Notes under the pieces: model-generated
What the model was told of the DNA's origin: nothing
The model's database searches: none
Seen by the model: only the letters and a program-made list of their open reading frames with translations
Source of the DNA: STF1-138 sp035356975
GTDB lineage: Bacteria > Patescibacteriota > Patescibacteriia > UBA1558 > S5-K13
Assembly (NCBI GenBank): GCA_035356975.1
Contig: DAORGW010000042.1
Coordinates: forward strand, 1 to 6,957
Direction: 5' to 3'
Length of the DNA: 6,957 nt
Made by a program: the position numbers and the translations under genes
Part shown: one piece after another, positions 1-6,706 of the stretch
Numbering within the stretch: position 1 is the first letter of the stretch
Layout: every line of letters starts with the position of its first letter

Positions 1-717
1 ATAATCGTCAATATTCACATGTTGCCATTCTCCGTCAGTCTTATTTTCTTGTCTAATTTGTCTGCTCTTTATTTGTTCTTCTTTCTTCGGATTAAGCAAA
101 ATAACCATATCGGCCTTATCGCTCAAGTTATGACTAAGTAAATCGGCATGATTAATTATATAAGGCGGTTTTTCTCTTTCTAAAACAAAACTCAACAATT
201 CCGATAAATTAGCTTCTTCATTTTTTTCTTGTCTATAAATCTGAAAAAAATAATCAAGGTCAATATTCTTAAAATTTGTCTGCCCCGCTAATTCTCTGGC
301 AAAAGTTGATTTTCCTGAACCAACATTACCGACAACATAAATCTTTTGCGCCTTAGTGGCTTGAATATTTTTAACTATTTCCTGGACATCCTCGGCGGTA
401 AACATTTCTCGATTAGGTTGTTTAAATAAATCTTTCTTATCTTTCTGCGTTATTTCCCAAATAGGCTCTCCAATTTCTAATATTTTACTAACAAAGTCGT
501 CCTCGTCCTTAAAGGCTAACTCACTTAGTTTGCTCTTGGTATCATTTAACAAAGACTCGTCAATAAATTCTTTAATTTTATCGCTGTCCATTTCTTGTAA
601 AATAACCTCAACTGGATTTTTAGAATTTCTAAATAATTCTCTCAAACCGATTTCTTTCTGGCTCAAGATGTTTTTGTTTACCCTATCATTTTGTATATTG
701 TGTTCAAAATTATTCAT
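1..717 (-). CDS. P-loop NTPase / nucleotide-kinase-like protein, C-terminus cut off by window edge
   Basis: The frame is open for 239 codons from ATG at 717 to base 1, so the stop lies outside the window. The clearest motif is a Walker A loop, GNVGSGKST, at residues 130-138, preceded by a hydrophobic strand (KIYVVG). A short acidic segment, NIDLDYFF (151-158), follows and resembles the substrate-binding DxD region of small P-loop kinases. A second strand, ADMVILLNP (202-210), leads into a basic helix (KKEEQIKSRQIRQ) that could be the lid. Residues 1-120 are charged, probably helical, and match no domain I recognise. The architecture suggests an ATP-dependent nucleotide/small-molecule kinase or AAA-type P-loop protein, and the substrate cannot be named. 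Base composition is less AT-rich than the restriction cassette. A separate promoter precedes it, so it is probably a resident gene rather than part of the cassette. Gene call sure; function tentative. Confidence 0.85.
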   Translation of the reverse strand, partial: MNNFEHNIQNDRVNKNILSQKEIGLRELFRNSKNPVEVILQEMDSDKIKEFIDESLLNDTKSKLSELAFKDEDDFVSKILEIGEPIWEITQKDKKDLFKQPNREMFTAEDVQEIVKNIQATKAQKIYVVGNVGSGKSTFARELAGQTNFKNIDLDYFFQIYRQEKNEEANLSELLSFVLEREKPPYIINHADLLSHNLSDKADMVILLNPKKEEQIKSRQIRQENKTDGEWQHVNIDDY

Positions 718-727
718 ATTTGTTTTA

Positions 728-756
728 ATATTAACACTAGTCGTTTCAAAGTTCAA
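728..756 (-). promoter_or_regulatory. Sigma70-like promoter giving a nearly leaderless transcript
   Basis: On the minus strand a -35 box TTGAAC (756-751) is followed after exactly 17 bases by a -10 box TAATAT (733-728). The kinase-like ATG at 717 begins only 10 bases after the -10 box, so the predicted transcript start near 721 leaves about 3-4 nt of leader. This agrees with the absence of any Shine-Dalgarno sequence before that ATG. Seen directly: boxes and spacing. Inferred: promoter function and leaderless translation. Confidence 0.55.
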
Positions 757-804
757 TTTTCAACGAACGCGGTGTTTTTTGATTGATGTTCGAACTTTTT
801 TTGA

Positions 805-825
805 GCAAAACCCTCTGGATTTTGC
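805..825 (-). repeat. 9-bp hairpin between the cassette end and the kinase-like gene
   Basis: Read on the minus strand, GCAAAATCC and GGGTTTTGC flank the three bases AGA. They pair over 9 bp including one U-G wobble. On the plus strand the same position would be a C-A mismatch, so the structure favours a minus-strand RNA. It lies downstream of the cassette stop codon and upstream of the kinase promoter, where a terminator or 3'-end stabiliser would be expected. No U-run follows it, so an intrinsic terminator is only one possibility. Confidence 0.35.
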
Positions 826-842
826 GGATTGAATCCCGCCCA

Positions 843-887
843 GCGGGCAAAAATTCCTTCCCCCCAACCCCCTTCCTTTTTGCCCGC
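843..887. repeat. Perfect 11-bp inverted repeat enclosing a homopyrimidine mirror repeat
   Basis: GCGGGCAAAAA (843-853) and TTTTTGCCCGC (877-887) are exact inverted copies. The 23 bases between them, with the adjoining TT, form a nearly perfect mirror: TTCCTT, six C, AA, five C, TTCCTT (854-878). Only one C breaks the mirror symmetry. The complementary strand, which would be in the cassette's 3' RNA, is a run of G tracts. An overlapping shorter hairpin, CCCGC-CCA-GCGGG (835-847), competes for the same bases. It starts about 40 bases past the end of the PHP-ATPase gene, so it may shape the 3' end of the operon transcript. Its role is not known. Confidence 0.6.
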
Positions 888-912
888 CTGCTTCAACGCC
901 CGCAGGGCGGGC
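882..912. repeat. GC-rich hairpin cluster just downstream of the cassette
   Basis: GCCCGC (898-903) and GCGGGC (907-912) form a perfect 6-bp stem with loop AGG. Alternatively GCCCGCCTGC (882-891) pairs with GCAGGGCGGGC (902-912) with one bulged G. The cluster begins 16 bases after the cassette's stop codon. On the plus strand a GC-rich run (913-923) and six T (924-929) follow, but no plus-strand gene needs ending here. On the minus strand no U-run follows. It may still act as a transcript end or stability element for the operon. Confidence 0.4.
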
Positions 913-927
913 GCGGCGGCGGCTTTT

Positions 928-3711
928 TTAAATAATTCCTAATTTATTTTTTCTTTTTCTTATTGCTTCTCCCCCGCCCTCCAAAACATCAATTATTTCT
1001 TTTCTTATCATATCATTTTCAATGGCTCCTGTCCTGTATTCAAATTCAGTTTTTTTCTTTTTTCTTGCAACTACAACTTCTTCACTATCACCACATACAA
1101 CCAAATTTGCATTATGAGAAACTATAAAAATTTGTCTTTTAATTTTCTGCTTCCTAAGAAAATCAACAATATATTTTGAAATTGCACGAACATCCAAATC
1201 GTCCTCTGGCTGATCAAGTATTATTGGATAATTGTAATCATCAAATTTAAAAATAAATTCAAGCAAGGCAATCATTTTTTCTCCGTCAGACATATCATTA
1301 AAATATACCCCGTCTTTAGTTATACTTTTTAAATAATTTATTTTGAATCTATTTTTAAATAATTCCAATAAAATCGCTTCCTCGTCTTTTCTAGCTTTTA
1401 ATAATAAAGAATTCGCCAATATACCAGTCATTAATTGTTTCAGTATTTCTTTATATTTTTTTTCGTCAAATTTAAATTCATTGGGTTTTTTAAAAATTGC
1501 GTTGGCTTGTTCGTATTTCCTATTTTCCTTTGAAATTCCTTCTTCTTTAAAAGTTATGGAATTATGATAATTTAAATTTTCCTCTAAAAAATTCAAAAAA
1601 TCGGGGGTATTAAAATCAGAAATTATATTAAAAGTTGAAAACTCCAAATTATCAATTTTTATGGCAAAATTTTTATACTCACTACTATATTTCATATAAT
1701 TATCAACGAGGTTGTTTTTCTTTTCCGCATAATCATTACTTAATCTATTCTTCTCTTCAGTTAATTTAACAATTTCTTGCTTAGTTTTTTCTTTATCCTT
1801 CAATTTTTCTGTCAATTCTAATATTGTTTTGTGTTTTTCAACCTTTTCTTTTAGTGGCTTGAGCTTTTTACTAATTTCTAATAAATCTTTTTCTTTTGCT
1901 TTCTTATCTTCTTTTAAATTTTTAATTTCCTCGTCAATAAACTCTGTTTTGAAATTTTTATCAGATTCTTTAATTTTATCTTGAATTTTTCTAATATACA
2001 CTTCGGAAAACTCAAACTCAAAAATATTTTTTGCTGTAATAACTTCCTCCTCTTTTAAAAGAGTAAACGAATCTATATTTTTTGTTATAGTTAAAATCTC
2101 TTTTTCTTTTTCTATTTTTTCTCTGTCAAATTTTTGATAATCGCCAATTTCCTTGTCTGTAATTTGACCTATTATCTTATTGATGGAATTTATTTTTTCG
2201 TTTAAATTTTTAATATCTGCTTCCAAATTTTCAGATTTTCCTAATTTTTTAAGTTTTTCAACGGTGTTTTTGCCAGAATTTCTAATTAAAATCAGTTCTT
2301 TAATTATAGCGGAAATTTCTAACGCATTATTATCTTCAAATTTCTTATATTTTTTTATTTCATTTGAGAAATCGTCCTTATTTCCAAATAAATCAATGAC
2401 GAATTCTTCAAAATATCGATCATTGTCATAAACTATTTTCCCCAAATAACCTTGCGGAATAAATAAAACACCTTTCTCTTTTTCTTCGTTTTCATTTAAA
2501 GTATTCGCTATTGAATCTTTCCAAAATAATTTAAAATTTTCAAAAGCAAAAAAATCTTCCTTGGTAATTCTTTTATTTTTACATTGAGAAAAATCTATTG
2601 AATAAGCAATATTTTTTAACAAATTTGATTTTCCGGTCGCTCTACTGCCTATAATAGAATTTAGATTTTGGTTAAAATAGACAATTTCTTTTTTCGCGCC
2701 ATTTTTATATTCCGCTCTGTCAATTATGTTATAATCCGACTTATCCTCGGGTTCTAATTGCTGAATTTTTACCCTATCGTCTAATTCATAAATAATTTGT
2801 TTTAATCCTTCAAATGTTGGATCTGCTTTTATCCAACAAAATTTATTGTCGTTTCTTTTAAATAATTCATCGTCTTTATGAGCATCTGATCCGCAAATGC
2901 ACGGCTTCAATGTTTTAAACTCTTTTATAAAATCTTTTCTTGAATTATGTTTTTTCCCAAGTCCCCAAGCAATCGTATTTTCATTTGCCGAAAACAATCC
3001 GTCGGTTTTTTGAATTATAACTTTTCTAACTAAATGATCTTGCCCATCCCAATCAATCTTGCTTAAATCTTCATCAGCGGGAACGAAAACTAAATATTTT
3101 TCTTTAAATTTTGTTTTTTTGTTATTTAACAATGCCATTATATCTTTATCATCTACAACAGCGGTTTTCATTCCAACAAATAAATCTGTATCAGTTTTAA
3201 AATTTTCGTGTTCCCCTTTTAATTTTTTACCCAAACTTTCCAAGTTAGTTATTTTTAGTTTTTGTTTCTCGTCTTCGTCTTGCGGATTTCCCTCATAAAC
3301 AAAATCAAGTTCGTGCAAAAAGCTTTCCTCAATATCTTGAATTAAAACATCGTTTGAAAAAATAACATGAAAATTTATTCTGTTTGTGCCTACAAGTTTA
3401 TTGAGCCTGAATTCAATATTTGGCAAAATTAGAATTTTTTGTATTTTTTCAATTTCTTCATCTGTAAAACTTAATTCCTTTAGTTTTGAAGACGATAAAT
3501 ATTCATTTTTTATTTTTTTATATCCTTCTATGCAAAAATAATCCGTTATTCCAATAGCAAAAATATTATTCTCTAATGCTTTTTTGAAAACACTTTTAAC
3601 ATAATTATCAAAATTATCTCCAAATTGATTATTGAGATATGAAAATGGCGTATGTATCTGTAAATCCCATTTTCGCCAAATTGAGCCCCTTATAATATCT
3701 TTATTCTCCAT
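928..3711 (-). CDS. PHP domain + SMC/RecN-like ATPase (TrlF-like), candidate defence effector
   Basis: A 927-residue protein in two parts. The N-terminal part is a PHP-type metal-dependent hydrolase: WDLQIHTP (15-22), GITDY (54-58), NIEF (98-101), NFHVIF (113-118) and GSDAH (274-278) supply probable metal ligands H20, D57, E100, H115, D276 and H278. The usual first HxH motif reads QxH here (Q18). The rest is an ABC/SMC-like ATPase: Walker A GSRATGKS (355-362), a Q-loop candidate IPQ (418-420), a charged coiled coil of about 450-690, signature MSDGEK (807-812), Walker B with catalytic acid IILDQPEDDLD (830-840), and switch histidine VSH (864-866). Order and motifs fit the TrlF-like PHP-ATPase architecture. 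Such SMC-like ATPases act on DNA, and the PHP part is probably the phosphoesterase or nuclease. Its ATG overlaps the second methyltransferase by 11 nt with no clear ribosome site, so translation is probably coupled. Architecture sure; a role in phage or plasmid defence is inferred. Confidence 0.9.
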   Translation of the reverse strand: MENKDIIRGSIWRKWDLQIHTPFSYLNNQFGDNFDNYVKSVFKKALENNIFAIGITDYFCIEGYKKIKNEYLSSSKLKELSFTDEEIEKIQKILILPNIEFRLNKLVGTNRINFHVIFSNDVLIQDIEESFLHELDFVYEGNPQDEDEKQKLKITNLESLGKKLKGEHENFKTDTDLFVGMKTAVVDDKDIMALLNNKKTKFKEKYLVFVPADEDLSKIDWDGQDHLVRKVIIQKTDGLFSANENTIAWGLGKKHNSRKDFIKEFKTLKPCICGSDAHKDDELFKRNDNKFCWIKADPTFEGLKQIIYELDDRVKIQQLEPEDKSDYNIIDRAEYKNGAKKEIVYFNQNLNSIIGSRATGKSNLLKNIAYSIDFSQCKNKRITKEDFFAFENFKLFWKDSIANTLNENEEKEKGVLFIPQGYLGKIVYDNDRYFEEFVIDLFGNKDDFSNEIKKYKKFEDNNALEISAIIKELILIRNSGKNTVEKLKKLGKSENLEADIKNLNEKINSINKIIGQITDKEIGDYQKFDREKIEKEKEILTITKNIDSFTLLKEEEVITAKNIFEFEFSEVYIRKIQDKIKESDKNFKTEFIDEEIKNLKEDKKAKEKDLLEISKKLKPLKEKVEKHKTILELTEKLKDKEKTKQEIVKLTEEKNRLSNDYAEKKNNLVDNYMKYSSEYKNFAIKIDNLEFSTFNIISDFNTPDFLNFLEENLNYHNSITFKEEGISKENRKYEQANAIFKKPNEFKFDEKKYKEILKQLMTGILANSLLLKARKDEEAILLELFKNRFKINYLKSITKDGVYFNDMSDGEKMIALLEFIFKFDDYNYPIILDQPEDDLDVRAISKYIVDFLRKQKIKRQIFIVSHNANLVVCGDSEEVVVARKKKKTEFEYRTGAIENDMIRKEIIDVLEGGGEAIRKRKNKLGII

Positions 3712-4474
3712 ATTTTTTAATTCTATTGTTTGCTAACTCAACATATTTTTTCTCTTTCTCTATCCCTACCCAATTTCTACCAAGAGCTTTTGCAACAACT
3801 GCTGTTGTTCCACTTCCAAGAAAAGGATCTAAAATTAAATCGTCCTTTTTACTTGCGGAAAGTAAAACTTGCTGAATTAATTTAAGCGGTTTTTGCGTGG
3901 GATGTGCTTTTATTCCATTTTCATCTTTTAATCTTTCTGGCCCACGACAAATTTTAAAAACCCAATCCGTATCTTTCATTTGCTGTCCGCCATTCATTTG
4001 CATTAAAAAATCATTGTTGAAAGTATAATTTTTACAGTTTTTATTTTTTACTGCCCAAATTAGCGTTTCGTGATTATTTGTAAATCTTCTGCCGTTAAAA
4101 TTAGGCATAGCGTCAATTTTTACCCAAATCACATCATTTAAAAACCATAATCCCAAATCTTGCATAATTTTGCCGACACGGAAAATATTGTGATACATAC
4201 CCATTACCCAAACAGTTCCTGTTGGCTTTAAAACTCTTTGACATTCTTTAATCCAATTTTCTGTAAAATTGTCATATTCTTCATAGCTTTCAAATTTATC
4301 CCATTCATCATTTACGGGAATTACTTCTGTTCCATTTTCTCGCAAAAGCTTTCTATTTTCAGGCAATTGTAAATTATACGGCGGATCGGCAAAAATCAAA
4401 TCAAAAGAATTATCGGGAAAATTTTTCAAAACTTCTATGCAATCACCATGAATAATTTCGTTTTGAGGAAGCAT
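3701..4474 (-). CDS. Beta-class DNA adenine-N6 methyltransferase, short form without C-terminal extension
   Basis: This 257-residue enzyme should transfer a methyl group from S-adenosylmethionine to adenine N6. Catalytic motif IV is FADPPYNLQL (DPPY at 30-33). The cofactor motif LDPFLGSGTT follows at 215-224, and motif IV before motif I is the beta-class order. HPTQKP (191-196) and FRVGKIMQDLGLWFLNDVIW (98-117) are typical of CcrM/HinfI-like enzymes. By eye more than half its residues match the other methyltransferase of the cassette, but it ends right after motif I/X and lacks that protein's final ~100 residues. In this it resembles the compact DpnA-type enzymes. A weak GGAAAG lies 9 nt before ATG 4474. 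The endonuclease ends 5 nt upstream and the PHP-ATPase start overlaps its end. Family sure; recognition site unknown, with a GANTC-like or half-site sequence the first guess. Confidence 0.93.
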   Translation of the reverse strand: MLPQNEIIHGDCIEVLKNFPDNSFDLIFADPPYNLQLPENRKLLRENGTEVIPVNDEWDKFESYEEYDNFTENWIKECQRVLKPTGTVWVMGMYHNIFRVGKIMQDLGLWFLNDVIWVKIDAMPNFNGRRFTNNHETLIWAVKNKNCKNYTFNNDFLMQMNGGQQMKDTDWVFKICRGPERLKDENGIKAHPTQKPLKLIQQVLLSASKKDDLILDPFLGSGTTAVVAKALGRNWVGIEKEKKYVELANNRIKKYGE

Positions 4475-4479
4475 AAAAA

Positions 4480-5343
4480 TTAACTTTCCAATTTTTCTTC
4501 AAGCAAATTGGCAATGGTCTTATAAATAATTTTTTCAGAAGATTTTTCTTTGAAATAATCAAGCAATAATTTTAATGTTTTCTTTTCAGGAAAAATCGTT
4601 AAAATTATTTCGTTGAAAATAACATCATCTTGAAAAATTTTTCTATAAAGGCTTGGCGACAAATCTTTTATTTCTTCAAACGAATTTTCTGCCTCAATAT
4701 CAAAATTTGTTTCAGGAAAATCTGGAATTTCTTTTTTCCATTGTTCTAAATATTGCAGTATCTCGTCCCAAATATTTTTTTGTTTCAAAAAATCAAATAA
4801 CTCAATGCCGTAGAATAAATAAATATCAACGCCATAATCTCGCAACATTTTTTCAAGTTCTGCTTTATAATAATTTTTGTTTTTTTGTAAATCAGGGTCA
4901 ATAAAATAGAAAATTCCGACAAGATTCTTCTCGCCATATTTACTAATCATTTCGTTTAATTTTTTCTCAAAATTTTCTATCTGCCCCCGCTTTTTAGTAG
5001 AATCATGATCGTCTCTAACTTTCTGCTCAATAAAATAAACCTTATCCTTAAATTTAAAACACTGATCAAGATTCAATTCGTCATTATCGCCATTAACAAA
5101 TTTTTTCTCTAAAATTTCATAACCAAATTCTTTAAAATATTCTTCAATTGCTTCCTCAAAAGCATCGCCAAAACGGATTTCATGGGACTGGAGCAAATTC
5201 TGCAAAATTTTTGCCTTTGGTTTTGTCGGTCTAAAAAGTCCAATATATCTACTCGGATATTTCGCTATTTTTTCAATCAACACTGCCTTTGATTCCTCAA
5301 AAATAGTTTCGTTAAAAATGTTTTTAAATTTTTCGTATCGCAT
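4480..5343 (-). CDS. Type II restriction endonuclease, PD-(D/E)XK fold
   Basis: This 287-residue protein lies between two adenine methyltransferases, which is the position of the cognate nuclease. The likely active site is LNLDQCF (D93) followed by YFIEQKVRDDHDSTKKRGQ (103-121), giving D93, E106 and K108 as the D...ExK metal-binding triad. The basic KKRGQ and the downstream IENF are probably fold or DNA-contact elements. An upstream helix, RFGDAFEEAIEEYF (57-70), supplies the acidic N-terminal helix common in this fold. After alternating strands (LVGIFYFIDPD, VDIYLFYGIELF) comes an acidic helical tail of about 80 residues. The sequence suggests cleavage of DNA lacking the paired methylation, using Mg2+. 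Start ATG 5343 is 4 nt after the upstream stop, without a clear Shine-Dalgarno sequence, so translation is probably coupled. I cannot assign a named restriction-enzyme family or site; nuclease identity rests on motif plus context. Confidence 0.8.
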   Translation of the reverse strand: MRYEKFKNIFNETIFEESKAVLIEKIAKYPSRYIGLFRPTKPKAKILQNLLQSHEIRFGDAFEEAIEEYFKEFGYEILEKKFVNGDNDELNLDQCFKFKDKVYFIEQKVRDDHDSTKKRGQIENFEKKLNEMISKYGEKNLVGIFYFIDPDLQKNKNYYKAELEKMLRDYGVDIYLFYGIELFDFLKQKNIWDEILQYLEQWKKEIPDFPETNFDIEAENSFEEIKDLSPSLYRKIFQDDVIFNEIILTIFPEKKTLKLLLDYFKEKSSEKIIYKTIANLLEEKLES

Positions 5344-5347
5344 AAAT

Positions 5348-6424
5348 TTATGTTAAATATTTTTTAATATAATCATTCCTTATTTCGTCAATTAAAATTA
5401 GATTGCCATTTTTATCTTTTATATTCCAGTATATCCAGCCATTATTTGAAGCTTTGCCTAAGATTTCGGCACTTACTTTATGAATTGAGCCGACTTTATC
5501 ACCCCATAATAAAGTTGCGTCAGCTAAAATTTTGGCTTTATACTTTTCATCTTTAGAATATAAACAATCGCCAATATTTATTAGTTTATTTTCGAGCAGG
5601 TTGCCGAAAGTAACTTTTGGCTTTTTTTCTTCAACGGGATAAGTTAATAGTTCGTCGTCAAGCGGTTTAACTTTTTTAATTCTCTCATTTGCTATTTTGA
5701 TATAAAAATCTTCTTTTTCTATCCCGATAAAATTTCTTTTCAATTTTTTAGCTACGGCTCCAGTTGTTCCACTTCCCATAAACGGATCTAAAACCGTATC
5801 GCCAACATTCGAAGTTGATAAAATAATTCTAAAAAGCAAGGCTTCCGGCTTTTGAGTAGAATGAGCTTTTTCGCCATTTACTTTTATTCTTTCTCCGCCG
5901 TTGCAAATAGGAATATACCAATCGCTTCTCATTTGTTTGTCGTCACTAAACGCTTTCATTGATTTGTAATGAAAAGTAAATTTTGATTTTTGATTTTTGG
6001 ATGCCCAAATCAATGTTTCTTGCGCGTTATTAAAACGAGTGCCTTTAAAATTAGGCATTGGATTTGTCTTAATCCAAATAACATCATTTAAAATCCATAA
6101 TCCAATATCTTGCATGATTTTTCCGACACGGAAAATATTATGATAACTACCAATAACCCAAATAGCGCCGTCTTTTTTTAAAACTCTTCTGCACTCTTTC
6201 AGCCAGTCATAAGTAAATTTATCGTATTCTTCAAAAGAAGAAAATTTATCCCATTTATCATTTACAGCAGAAACTTTTGTTTGATTTGGACGATAAAGCT
6301 CGCCTTGTAATTGTAGATTATAAGGCGGGTCGGCAAAAATTAAATCAACCGAATTTTCAGGAAGTTTTTTTAACTCCTCTATGCAATCGCCCTTGATTAT
6401 TTTGTTTAAGTATTTTTTGTCCAT
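5348..6424 (-). CDS. CcrM/HinfI-like DNA adenine-N6 methyltransferase with C-terminal RAMA-type domain
   Basis: At 358 residues it is the length of Caulobacter CcrM and close to M.HinfI. It has the beta-class order: FADPPYNLQL (DPPY at 32-35), then KWDKF, GAIWVIGSYHNIFRVG (86-101), NDVIWIKTNPMPNFKGTRF (113-131), HSTQKPEALL (188-197) and cofactor loop LDPFMGSGTT (212-221). Residues about 268-358 (VTFGNLLENKLINIGDCLY ... GSIHKVSAEILG ... NNGWIYW) match the C-terminal extension (RAMA-like) of the GANTC enzymes. In CcrM this extension helps grip DNA whose strands are opened at the target. The expected reaction is methylation of adenine, most likely in GANTC or a variant such as GAGTC/GACTC; the family is known, but the site here is inferred. 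It starts 2 nt after the regulator's stop and is followed after 4 nt by the nuclease, so it protects the host ahead of nuclease synthesis. Confidence 0.95.
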   Translation of the reverse strand: MDKKYLNKIIKGDCIEELKKLPENSVDLIFADPPYNLQLQGELYRPNQTKVSAVNDKWDKFSSFEEYDKFTYDWLKECRRVLKKDGAIWVIGSYHNIFRVGKIMQDIGLWILNDVIWIKTNPMPNFKGTRFNNAQETLIWASKNQKSKFTFHYKSMKAFSDDKQMRSDWYIPICNGGERIKVNGEKAHSTQKPEALLFRIILSTSNVGDTVLDPFMGSGTTGAVAKKLKRNFIGIEKEDFYIKIANERIKKVKPLDDELLTYPVEEKKPKVTFGNLLENKLINIGDCLYSKDEKYKAKILADATLLWGDKVGSIHKVSAEILGKASNNGWIYWNIKDKNGNLILIDEIRNDYIKKYLT

Positions 6425-6426
6425 AA

Positions 6427-6645
6427 CTATTTTATTAAATCATCAATACTAACTCCAAGCCCTTTGGCAATTTTTACCACAGTTTGAATCGTTGGTCTTG
6501 TTATCACATTTGATTCAATTTTTGTCAGCGTTGTATAGGGAAGCTCGGCTTTTCTGGCGAGTTCGTCCTGTGTTAAACCTTTTTTGTGCCGTAATTGTTT
6601 TATTTTATCCCCGATATTTGATTGATTATTGTTTTGACTTTTCAT
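6427..6645 (-). CDS. XRE-family helix-turn-helix regulator of the restriction cassette
   Basis: A 72-residue protein, almost entirely one Cro/C1-type DNA-binding domain: IGDKIKQLRHKKG (helix 1), LTQDELARKAEL (helix 2, with the turn) and PYTTLTKIES (recognition helix), then IQTVVKIAKGLGVSIDDLI (final helices). I chose ATG at 6645. A TTG at 6654 would add MEI but lacks a ribosome site, whereas GGAA sits just before the ATG. As the first gene of the operon, 2 nt from the methyltransferase start, it occupies the place of the small controller (C) proteins that time methyltransferase and nuclease expression. The upstream AGTAT repeats are possible operators. Domain sure; autoregulation is inferred. 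It lacks sensor or multimerisation domains, so it probably binds as a dimer. Confidence 0.9.
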   Translation of the reverse strand: MKSQNNNQSNIGDKIKQLRHKKGLTQDELARKAELPYTTLTKIESNVITRPTIQTVVKIAKGLGVSIDDLIK

Positions 6646-6654
6646 AATTTCCAA

Positions 6655-6706
6655 AGTATGATAGTATTAGTATGAGAGGTAGTTTTATCTTTCATTTATA
6701 TACTAA
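6655..6706 (-). promoter_or_regulatory. Possible operator: repeated AGTAT units and an inverted pair
   Basis: In plus-strand reading AGTAT occurs at 6655-6659, 6663-6667 and 6669-6673. The third belongs to TTAGTAT (6667-6673), which is repeated in inverse as ATACTAA at 6700-6706. The inverted pair is 7 bp with a 26-base spacer. All copies lie within 65 bases upstream of the regulator's start, the usual place for binding by an autoregulatory XRE protein. The region is AT-rich, so chance is not excluded, and the classical C-box sequence is not visible. Confidence 0.35.

Noticed and set aside
785..801. AGTTCGAA on the minus strand shared with the tRNA T arm, considered as an att duplicate or tRNA remnant.
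   Set aside because: The match is only 8 bases centred on the universal T-loop sequence, and no acceptor or T-stem sequence flanks it.
530..832. Plus-strand open frame of 100 codons, rich in Ser, Leu and Phe.
   Set aside because: It is antisense to the kinase-like gene for most of its length and ends in the hairpin region. It has no recognisable domain.
837..845. CGCCCAGCG repeated at the tRNA 3' end (opposite orientation), considered as an integration repeat.
   Set aside because: Nine GC-rich bases in the wrong relative orientation; readily explained by the many CCCGC/GCGGG hairpins.
1343..3298. Several plus-strand frames of 74-83 codons, rich in Phe, Ser and Leu.
   Set aside because: All lie antisense to the continuous PHP-ATPase gene, whose motifs are intact. 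Their composition is what lysine-rich coiled-coil DNA gives on the other strand.
4653..4904. Plus-strand open frame of 83 codons.
   Set aside because: Antisense to the restriction endonuclease gene, with no motif of its own.
6652..6654. TTG at 6654 as the start of the XRE regulator.
   Set aside because: It adds only three residues, has no ribosome site, and a downstream in-frame ATG at 6645 with GGAA before it is more natural.
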